NCBI GenBank assembly: GCA_029204225.1
Contig: CM055102.1
Span: 9,747,456-9,811,455 of the forward strand
Source: Diphasiastrum complanatum
Lineage: Eukaryota; Streptophyta; Lycopodiopsida; Lycopodiales; Lycopodiaceae
DNA length: 64,000 bases
Direction of reading: 5' to 3'
Shown here: piece by piece, positions 56,238 to 64,000 of the stretch
Layout: each line of letters begins with the position of its first letter
Position numbering within the stretch: position 1 is the first letter of the stretch
Program-made: the position numbers and the translations under genes
Notes under the pieces: generated by a model
Databases searched by the model: none
What the model saw: only the letters and a program-made list of their open reading frames with translations
Told to the model about the DNA's origin: nothing

Positions 56238-56698
56238 TGTCATGTGCGAACCTTAGCATTCAAACATCTAATCCATTCATTAAACATCAAATTACAATGG
56301 AAATGCAAGAAATCAAGAAACTAGTCAAAAAATCAAGAAGATAGCTAAAAGTAGCAAAACTTCACCAAATTAGACAAAGTAAGGTATCGTTATTCATGAT
56401 CATTGATCATTCACAAGATTGGGGCCTGATTCTAGAGTATGATCATAGCTCTCATGTGATTTTAGGCACATGAACCACTTTCTTCATCAAGAAAGCTCTC
56501 AAAGAGAAGCTCCAAGATCTCTTAAAACTCAAAATTACAAAATGAACAATAGCCTCCAAATTTAGCATGATCTCAGGTATTTATAGTGGTCATTTGTGTC
56601 TCTACTATAATTTTGGGGCCTTATTTAGCTAAATTGGGCCTTACAACCATTATTACGATCCGCTACTCTCAATTATAGCGAGGTTGTCCGAACCAGTC
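56238..56698 (-). mobile_element. 5' LTR of the Gypsy element, truncated
   Basis: It matches 51036-51500 with few substitutions. Similarity stops at AGGTTGTCCGAACCA (56698), whereas the other copy runs on for about 100 bases. The promoter end of the LTR is therefore missing. Confidence 0.9.
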
Positions 56699-57449
56699 AG
56701 ATTTCTTCTTCAAAAAGTAGATCCAAGTCCTCCTAGAGTAATCATCTATAAATGTCATAAAGTAGTAAGCTCCCCCTAATGACATGGTCTTCATTGGGCC
56801 GCATAGGTCACTGTGAATAAGTTCCAGCGGTTTCTTAGCTCTTGCAGCTCCACCCTTCTTGAACATCTCTCTATGATGTTTTCTCATAACACGTCCTTCA
56901 TAGATTGTGTGATGATCATCCTGCAATGGTGGTAATCCTGTAACCATCTTCAACTTCGCCATCAATCTCAAGCTCCCATAGTTTAAGTGACCAAGTCTCC
57001 CATGCCACAACTCTGATTGTGATGTTGTTAGGTAGCCAAATCATATTCACCTAGTTTTGCAGCATCCAACTTATAAAGGCCACAGTTACTAACCCCAATT
57101 TCCTTTCACAACCATTTATAGTTGTGGTCCATATCCTTCATTAGACATCCATCTTTGACAAACTCAATCTTAAGATGTTGATTCGCCATCACACCAATAG
57201 AAAGCAAACTCTTTTTGAGTCCAGGAACATAAAGCACATTAGGTATGTTCTTGATCTTACCATCATGAAACCGATGTCTTGAATTTGGCATTTCTCCCCA
57301 TTGGCTTGTGTGACCTTGTCCCCATCATGGATTGGCAAGAATTTCTCAAACCAATCGTGTTTCCCGGTCATATGCCTCGTGACGCCTGAATCTATGAACC
57401 ACCTGGCACCATCATCAACTTTGGGATGCCAATGCCGATGAGAAGACAC
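56699..57449 (-). mobile_element. Copia protease and integrase N-terminal fragment
   Basis: VDDGARWFIDSGVTRHMTGK (protease) begins next to the leader. After frameshifts come KIKNIPNVLYVPGLKKSLLS, the pre-integrase words MWHGRLGHLNYGSLRLM, and integrase with FMTFIDDYSRRTWIYFLKKK. It ends at 56699 where the Gypsy LTR begins. It is the same family as the piece at 35.2-36.7 kb. Gag is missing here, so about 1 kb was lost between primer site and protease. Confidence 0.88.
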
Positions 57450-57488
57450 TTGTCTCGTATTCTTGTCCAGTGATTGTAGCCACCAAGG

Positions 57489-57500
57489 GCTCTGATACCA
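57489..57500 (-). other. Primer-binding site (initiator tRNA-Met)
   Basis: TGGTATCAGAGC on the minus strand adjoins the LTR at 57501. Confidence 0.9.
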
Positions 57501-57750
57501 AGTTGAGAATACGATTTAAAACCCGACCAAATCAATCACCAGAGCACATCGTCAAGTGCATTAAGACAAGACAAGATGAAATAGCTCTACATAAACTGTA
57601 TATTCACACTCATTCAAGTACAAAGAGAAAATTTCTTAAGAGCACTCAAAGGGCTCATAAAAGAAAGACGGCCCCATAATTCTAGAACTGAGCACATGTG
57701 GTACTGTCAAATTTAGGAAGCACTGTATAAGTCAATCATTGCTATTTTAA
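57501..57750 (-). mobile_element. Copia 5' LTR, diverged third copy
   Basis: It aligns with 44164-44417 and 41214-41468 (shared words CAATCACCA, CGTCAAGTGC, ACTCAAAGGGCTCATAAAAG, CTAGAACT). It is more diverged and holds indels. Confidence 0.8.
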
Positions 57751-59412
57751 TTGTCTTGAGACTAGGGTTGTTTTGTATCCATGTATAAGAGAGGAAAGTA
57801 TGTGCTCTTAACTCTTCCTTGGCCAATTAGATGGTATTGGAGAAGGATTTTTTGTTCCTTTGAAAAAAAATTGATTAGGCAATTGTCAATTTTCTACAAG
57901 ATGTTGACATAGACCTCTACTTCATCCTTCCTTCTTAATGGTAGAGTTGGCAAGCCCGCCCTCCTTGTAAACTTGAAGGGGAATCAAAATTTGAATTCAA
58001 TAAAGTGGCCCTAAAAAAATTCTTGATAAGGTGATAACCTCTTACAAAATGACAATGTCAAATGCTCTTGTAACATTGAAGTGGAAATGCTCTCGTAATG
58101 TTGAAGCTATACAAAAATAGAGAATGCATAAATAGATCCCTGGGATAGTGGTCCAGCTCCTCGCCGATTATGGAACTTGATGACATTGCTAAGATTTTGA
58201 CTTGTCTAAGTATATGTTTACGATGTCTAGAATGACTATTATTCAATAAACCAACTCATGGCCATACAATGTGCCATAGTCTAAACACTTTTGAGGGTAT
58301 AAGGACTGCAATCTCAAATTTGGGTTGTGCCTTCAAGAGAATGTGGACAAAGGTGCTGCCATATACGAATGTTACATAGGCTCTTTTAGCTTGTCATAAG
58401 GAGTTGCCACATTATTCACTCAACTATAATGGCTTGTCATGTCACTAGCTCAACATGAGTAAAATCAAATTTTGATATCACACGTGGCAAAATTTTAATT
58501 TTCATGCCATAAGAAATTTTCTTGTTTTCAAACAATTGTTTGATTTAATCTTGACACATGCACAAGCCATGAGAAATATAGCTCTTGGTTCGCACACCTT
58601 TGCATTTGTGAAACCAAGTTGGCGAGTGCATTGGAAAATGTGTGGTTTCCAAGAAGTCTATGAGAATGCTTGTGCAAATAATCATTTAGAATGTGCCAAA
58701 ACTCTCCACTAATCGATTAGCATAAAATTCCCAACTTATCATGACATATCAATGTGGTGCCTAGCCTTATCCAAGGGTAACAAGAGCCTCGAGAGATGGT
58801 GTGATGGATGGTTAAGGCTTGCGACTCTTGCAATTGTTAAGGCCTCTCATCACCCTGGATGAGGGTGGGGTCCATCTGCCATGTCAAACAAAGTTGGGAA
58901 CATGTGATTCTTGCACCATCATGTAATGCAACTTCGGGCCATGCAGTAATGTTAAGGAAAGTTGGCATTGTGTGAGAATGAAACCGGCAATAATATTTGT
59001 AGAGTATCGATCTCAAAAAGACTTTATAATTGTTATATTACAAAGGCGGTTTCATGCTTCCTAGAAAAATGTACAATATTTTAAGCCTTAGGTTTCTTGA
59101 ATTTGTTAAGCTCATTATTATTATTATATATACTATACAATTTTGGACATTGTTAATGTATATCTATCCAATGCCTTAATTTCAAATAGATACATGAGAA
59201 AAAGTTGCATCCCGCTTTACAACGCTATTCTATGAATTTAGAACATATTTTACGTTGAAAAAATTGATCTATTTGGAATGAGTCTTTAAAAAAATTGATT
59301 CTCTTTGAGCCTTACAATCAGCTAATTTTGTTTGCTAATTTATTAGCATGCTAGTTATTTGTAATTAATCCCACAATCTAGTAGAAAGAAGAGTTTAGAT
59401 TTGGTGGACTTA
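57751..59412. other. Intergenic stretch without recognisable genes
   Basis: Only short frames are present and no LTR or terminal repeat is seen. Confidence 0.5.
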
Positions 59413-59772
59413 GGGCCTCTTCACATGCCTGGCCCGGCCTCATGCATAACGTAGAGGAGAGGACGAGTTGGATTGGGAAGATTTGACACCCGTGCTCAAA
59501 TTGTTTTTGCTTGTTGCAACAAGTTTCAAAACTCGTGATGACCTGGAAAAACGGAGATGGCTAGAGATGGTTGTTGTTTCAGGTGCCAACGTTGCAGAGG
59601 CCGACCTGTGCAGCCCGAAAATCTGGCTAGGACAGGTGCGTGGCTTGGCCAATCCGGCCCGATTTTGGAGATAATGGGAAACAAAGCACATGAAAGCCAT
59701 TTTGTCACCTCCTGGAGCCTGTTCTTGACGTCAAGAACGATGGGCTAGGTGATGCTTCATGCAACAACGCCC
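59413..59772. mobile_element. Older PIF/Harbinger-like MITE copy
   Basis: The left end GGGCCTCTTCACATG equals the terminal repeat of the element at 62.3 kb. The right end is a decayed inverse (ATGCAACAACGCCC). It carries the perfect 18-bp palindrome GTTCTTGACGTCAAGAAC at 59721-59738, followed by GATGGGCTAGGTGA. The other element has the same subterminal block near its left end. TTA precedes the left end and TTC follows the right end, a possibly mutated TTA target site. Confidence 0.6.
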
Positions 59773-60249
59773 TTCGGGTGGTTTCAACTACATTGCTTGG
59801 CTTAATATGGAACCCTCCCATTAATCCAGGGAGTAAACATGAGTGTTTTCCCTTTCAATCTTAGCTTGAGTTGACACCAGTTAGGTCCATTTTTTTGGGC
59901 CTAGTGAGATTGCCCAGCCCCGACATGTTGAGCAAGTTAACAAAAATGGACCAATCAAAACATAGTTATTCAAACTGGCCAGTCATAGTGCGACACTTCA
60001 TTTGGCACTTGCCAGCCAGCTTTGAAAGGAGGGTGCATGTCAACTCACTTGCCAAAATTCAAAATATGGATGGCAAGTCAAAGGGCCAGGCAAAGGGACT
60101 TGCCACTAGTTCAAAATCACCCTTATTAGAAGGCAATTTTAAAAAAACATAGAAGTTCCTTAAAAACTGTCAAATCGCGATGGGAAACTCAAAGGAGTTT
60201 TCCCAACATTACCTTGACCCGATAACAATGAATAATATTATGCATGAAT

Positions 60250-60348
60250 TGCATTATAAGGGGAGCATCTTGGTGTTTTGTGCAGTGAGTTAAGGTTTTG
60301 CATTATAATGGGAGCATCGTGGTGTTTTGTGCAGTGAGTTGAGGTTTT
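60250..60348. repeat. Two-copy tandem duplication, 49-bp period
   Basis: GCATTATAAGGGGAGCATC at 60251 recurs as GCATTATAATGGGAGCATC at 60300. Both units continue to GCAGTGAGTTNAGGTTTT. Three or four differences separate the copies. Confidence 0.88.
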
Positions 60349-60499
60349 GCAAAATTCCAAGGGTGGTGAATGATGAGCCGATGGAAAGAGGATCATTTCA
60401 TCATGCTTTGAGCATCCTTGGACCCTGACCCATTGGATCGAGTGGACCCGCCACCTCCATAGCTACAAGATCATTGACATGCCAATGATGATGCAACCC

Positions 60500-60670
60500 A
60501 GTGCTGCAGATTGAAGGGCAACTCTATCCTTCAAAAAAATAGGTTTTTGTTAAAACTGAAGAAATGCTCATGTATTTAGTTTGATATTTAAAGGGTGCAT
60601 GATGAAAATGCCCTTCATTTGAAGGGCAAAATGCCTAGGACGGGCATTTTGCCCTTCAATCTGCAGCACT
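60500..60670. mobile_element. Small MITE with perfect 22-bp terminal inverted repeats
   Basis: Bases 60500-60521 are the exact reverse complement of 60649-60670 (ends AGTGCTGCAG / CTGCAGCACT). Inside, a second hairpin is formed by GCCCTTCATTTGAAGGGC and by AAAATGCC/GGCATTTT. The 171-bp element could fold as one long hairpin. I see no clear target duplication, so the superfamily is unknown. Confidence 0.75.
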
Positions 60671-60997
60671 AATGCACCCGCTCACTCGCTCGGCAATCCC
60701 GGTGCAAAATAAGGTTGAGGGGCCTGGGGAGGCATACATGGGGCAGGAGGCATCTATGGTTAGATAAGGGTTTACACTTTACACACGTTGGAAGACGTAC
60801 ACAGGGCCTTAATGACACTGCCACGGGTCATAGGGCCACTTGTAAGCCTGTCAGTGGTCGATCTATGAAACGTGGCAAAATCTGAACGATTCTGAGAAGA
60901 TCCGATGGCTGTGAGAATATCCGAGGGTAGTTATGTTGTGCCATTAAGATATGAAGAAACCTTGACTCTTGGCATTCCCTAGCAAGCAAAAGGGTCA

Positions 60998-61056
60998 GGA
61001 GCGAGAGAGAGAGAGGGAGGGAGGAGGAGGAGGAGGAGGAGGGGGAGAGAGAGAGA
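60998..61056. repeat. Purine-rich GA/GGA microsatellite
   Basis: (GA)n, (GGA)n and again (GA)n follow one another about 300 bases upstream of the small gene at 61361. Such tracts are common in plant 5' UTRs and promoters. Confidence 0.9.
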
Positions 61057-61360
61057 GCTTTGATGGTATTGTTTTTGGTGTGAATTTGATAGATTTCTGC
61101 CAATTTTGTCTCTAGTGTGTGGGGATGGTTTTACTTTGATGGGTTGTTGCTGATCAGGAAGGAGCATGAAGGCCTGCTGAGGTTTTGGGCTTTAGATGCT
61201 TTGTTACAGTGTCTTGTTGATTGATTGATTGATTGCCTACTAAAATCGTTTTGTTAGATTGACAGTGTTTTGTTGATCGATTGAGTGCCCACTAAAATCT
61301 TCTTACTAGTTTTGGAAGAAAGCTTCAGAAACGTTGCTCGGGAAGCAGCACCAGCAGGAA

Positions 61361-61645
61361 ATGAGTTCCAAGAAAGGAAGCGCTGAAAACACCAATGGAG
61401 TCAGTTGGGCTGAGCAGTGGGATCACAAGAACGGCGACCATGTGCCCGTGAGAGGCCAAGAGACTGCTGCCAAACCTGGCAACACGAAATTGGCGGAGTA
61501 TGAGAAGAAGATGAGGGCCGCTGCAAGCACGGGCTACGAGAAAGCCAAAGTTGCAGCGGCTGTGAGTGCACAGAAGGTGAAAGTGGGAACCACTACTGGG
61601 ATCAAATGGGTGAAGGATCAGTACCAGAAGAGGACCAAAAAATGA
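61361..61645 (+). CDS. Small lysine-rich plant protein of unknown function
   Basis: The 94-residue protein starts MSSKKGSAENTNGVSWAEQW. It has a WAEQWD motif near residue 15, a polar middle part, then LAEYEKKMRAAASTGYEKAK and VAAAVSAQKVKVGTTTGIKW. It ends with VKDQYQKRTKK. The order WA(D/E)QW, then repeated (A/S)TG..KAK..A...A.KVK, then GIKWVK.QYQKRT is that of a family of small plant proteins I recognise but cannot name. There is no signal peptide or membrane segment. The ATG at 61361 is the first in frame (upstream codons lack ATG). Pyrimidine-rich leader and purine tracts lie upstream and AATAAA-like words downstream. It is intact, so probably a live gene. Confidence 0.75.
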   Translation: MSSKKGSAENTNGVSWAEQWDHKNGDHVPVRGQETAAKPGNTKLAEYEKKMRAAASTGYEKAKVAAAVSAQKVKVGTTTGIKWVKDQYQKRTKK

Positions 61646-62321
61646 GATACAGAAACAGTTGGATGTTCGGTTTCTGCCGTTTGTAGGAGGGAATTACACG
61701 ATAAATGCTGCTTTGGATTGAATATACCTAGGCTTTATTAAAACTTTTCATTTCTCAGAAGATCTGCAAGGGTTTGAGAAGCTTGCAGTTTGAATTCCTT
61801 ACATGTTTAGTTATTGTCACGAAGTAATGCATTTTACTGGTTTTTGAAAGGCGTTGATGGGAACTCTGCTCCTCAGAAAGCAAGTTAGTACTTAAAATTT
61901 TGTGCATGACTGTTAATGTTAGTTAGCTTCCTCGCTAGCTTTCCACCATGAATATATATGTAATCTGATCACCTTGTCAGCTCTTCTGTAGTCTGTCTTT
62001 CCTTTCTACAAGATTGTAGATGTGAATCAAGCATTGTTGAGCCTAGAAACATTGCAATGAAAATTTGTTTTCTTTCATCCCTGGGAGCTCGGAGTATTCA
62101 AAATATCACTTGTGCAAATGGCTCTTACTCCTCGGATGTCACTGATTATGTCTTAATCCCATCACCCATTTGTTTTGTTTGGAAAAAAAATGTTCTTGGC
62201 AAGGAGAAAAGCTTAATTGATCTGCTTTCATTGTCTTGTTTCTTGTGTCATACATTAACTTAGAAACTAGTAGGAGGATATTTCATTTCCTCATGCATTG
62301 TATAATTTCCTAAGAGGCTAA
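61646..62321. other. 3' region of the small gene and intergenic DNA
   Basis: The first 300 bases are probably the gene's 3' UTR (T-rich, with ATAAATGCTG near 61701). A 68-codon frame at 62057-62263 has no recognisable motif. Confidence 0.4.
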
Positions 62322-62764
62322 GAGCCTCTTCACATGATCCCTCACCCAGCCCGTTCTTGACATCAAGAATGGCACATTCACATGGCTGGAACCTGTCCCG
62401 TCGCCCAGTGTTGGGCTGAGCTCCCCAGTCAACTCGTCCTGCTGAGAGTTTGGCTTCCATGGGTCGGCTGCCAACTGCAAAACCCCTTATGATCACAGCT
62501 GCCAGCTGCAAAACACCTGATGATCAGTGGCAAACATCTGTTTTTAGCATCGATCAGCTGATGATTTGGGGCTGAAGCAATTTCAGAAAAACATGCATCA
62601 TGAATCTCAAAGATGGATTATCATCACAGGCCAGCAGATTTCAGCATGCAAACAGGAATTACAGAACGGGTCGCTAGACAAGGAACAGACCAGACCCATC
62701 TCGAAGCCTACATCAATCCTTGGGTCATCAATCCTTGGGTCGGGATTCACATGTGAAGAGGCCC
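62322..62764. mobile_element. PIF/Harbinger-like MITE with TAA target duplication
   Basis: Left end GAGCCTCTTCACATG and right end CATGTGAAGAGGCCC are inverted repeats (14 of 15 match). TAA immediately precedes (62319-62321) and follows (62765-62767) the element, the 3-bp duplication typical of PIF/Harbinger. The GGGCC-type tip fits as well. The 443-bp interior has no transposase and holds GTTCTTGACATCAAGAAT near the left end. Confidence 0.85.
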
Positions 62765-62767
62765 TAA

Positions 62768-63405
62768 GCATACTAGAAAGTAGAGCCACATGTCCTGCCC
62801 AACATTTTGAAAGCCCTTATCCTCATGACTTTCAGAGGCATAATAACAAGTTTTGTCAATCACACTGGGGTGTATGGGTAGAGTTGTTGATTGTGACTGA
62901 CTAAGTGCAGGCTTGATTCCCAACCATTGTGAAGTGACATCTTAGGGGCTTGCTCCCACATGGCATTGACCAAATAGTGTGGCTAGGCTGTATCCGACCA
63001 CTAGTTGCCTAACACGTTGCAAAAAAGAGAGAGTTTTGGGTGGGTAAATACTAGTCAGGTCTTGATATTAAGAGATTCTATGTTTTTTGGAACCAATCCA
63101 TTTCTTGGTATTTTTAATAACTAGGAAGAGTAGTAGACCAAGCCTTTGAGTAGATGTTCACCAATGCCTCCAAAAGCCTCCAATGTGCCTCTCCTCCAAT
63201 GCTCCTAAGATCCTTCCAAAAGTAGACAAACAAGATGACCTCAAGAATTTACCACCCAACCATAGCTAGATCCAAGCTTCAAGCAAAACCTATCTAGCAT
63301 CCCCTTGCTAAACCACAATCACTACCGTCACAAACACAAGCATGCTCAAGATTTTACCCCCATATCAAAGATGGTGATCCTCACAAGAGCAAGCAAGCAA
63401 AATCA
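62768..63405. other. No recognisable gene
   Basis: Low-complexity CCTCCAAT words occur near 63170-63210. Nothing else is seen before the LTR. Confidence 0.5.
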
Positions 63406-63796
63406 TGTTGAAATAAATGCCCATTTTGCCCCTTAAAGCTTCTATACTTGTAACTTGTAAGTTGTGCATAAGACATGGGGGTAAAACATTTCTGTACATA
63501 GTACACTCCACTTGTGCTAATTAAGCAAGTAATAACAAGTAGGTTGAGGATCCATGTGGGTTCTAGAGCTAGAATTAGCAAGACACCACTTCTATACATT
63601 ACATGCTATATGTGGCCCTTAGTTTGGAGGGGTTTCCACGCCCTACTACTCTTTCAATATTCATTCAAGTTGTGTGAGCTTTGAAGTCCTCTCTCTCTTG
63701 CTTTTGTCTTCTACTCCATAGCTGGTTTTTTCAAGCTTTCATAGTGTGCTTACTATGTTGTTATGATACTCCATAGCTAGACCTTGGATTTTGTCA
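63406..63796 (+). mobile_element. 5' LTR of a Copia-type element running off the window
   Basis: The segment starts TGTTGAAATAAATG, ends TTTTGTCA and is followed directly by a primer-binding site. The length is 391 bp. Its end resembles that of the LTR at 23580-23942 (TTCAAGCTTTCAT, CATAGCTAG). The PBS and LTR style suggest Copia, but no coding part is inside the window. Confidence 0.8.
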
Positions 63797-63808
63797 TGGT
63801 ATCAGAGC
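63797..63808 (+). other. Primer-binding site (initiator tRNA-Met)
   Basis: TGGTATCAGAGC directly follows the LTR ending CA. Confidence 0.92.
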
Positions 63809-64000
63809 AGGTTATGTTGCTTGTGGTGTGGTGAAAGCTTGGACCTGTTTTGATCAGATTCATGTCATTCTTGGAGAGCAGCTTATCTTTGAGGAGGGCG
63901 CACTTTCTGTAGGAGCATATGATCTCTATGTTATTTGCATGATTGGCGTACTGTTGGCAAGGGGAAAAATGTGATCCAAAAACTTTTTAATTTGGGATAA
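63809..64000 (+). mobile_element. Leader of the Copia-type element, cut by the window edge
   Basis: The sequence lies between primer site and the expected gag start. No zinc knuckle or gag core appears before the edge. Confidence 0.5.

Larger units (their letters stand above)
51036..56698 (-). mobile_element. Gypsy element with two LTRs, RT and RNase H deleted
   Basis: Read on the minus strand: partial 5' LTR (56698-56238), primer site (56233-56222), a long leader with a GA-rich minisatellite, gag (54672-53266), protease (53088-52627), integrase (about 52580-52000), chromodomain (51985-51620) and 3' LTR (51598-51036). The polymerase is missing; protease sequence passes directly into integrase. 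The 5' LTR lacks about 100 bases at its outer end, where a Copia fragment abuts. Confidence 0.9.

Overview
This window looks like nuclear DNA from a seed plant. It is AT-rich and dominated by decayed LTR retrotransposons whose primer-binding sites fit plant initiator tRNA-Met. It also holds plant DNA transposons and split genes with plant-type splice sites. The very long, retrotransposon-filled intron suggests a lineage with large introns (a gymnosperm or an early-diverging angiosperm), but I cannot name the species.

Only two host genes can be supported. The main one is on the minus strand: a TIFY/CCT/GATA zinc-finger transcription factor of the GATA24/GATA28 (ZML) type. Its coding exons lie at 26821-25077 and at 7349-6835. 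The two clusters are separated by a 17.7 kb intron. A probable 5' non-coding exon near 33.4-33.6 kb would make the gene about 27 kb long. All exon phases agree and give a predicted protein of 318 residues. The second gene, at 61361-61645 on the plus strand, encodes a small lysine-rich plant protein of unknown function.

The rest is mobile DNA. Positions 1-6 kb hold relics of Copia and Gypsy elements. The large GATA intron (7.35-25.08 kb) contains Copia fragments and a palindromic pair of LTR elements (10.5-13.3 and 19.4-19.85 kb). One arm of that palindrome is split by a 6.07 kb Gypsy-like element with two LTRs that seems to carry only gag and protease. The 5' introns hold an 8-bp-TSD hAT MITE (28.1-28.8 kb) and more Copia debris. 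From 35 to 45 kb there is a mosaic of Copia and Gypsy pieces, including one Copia copy with both LTRs (41.2-44.4 kb). A second Gypsy element (51.0-56.7 kb) has lost RT and RNase H, so protease runs in frame into integrase. The right part carries a PIF/Harbinger-like MITE, a related older copy, a third small inverted-repeat element, and the 5' LTR of another Copia element running off the edge.

The most unusual region is 46.7-50.4 kb. On the minus strand there is a split, frameshifted gene with a basic N-terminus, a possible helix-turn-helix, acidic residues that could form a DDE/RNase H-fold active site, a Cys-x2-Cys pair and a C-terminal SSQGMEKSH block. It resembles transposase-like proteins I associate with invertebrate genomes more than any common plant superfamily. 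A second coding-like region faces it on the plus strand. Together they may be a decayed, little-described DNA transposon.
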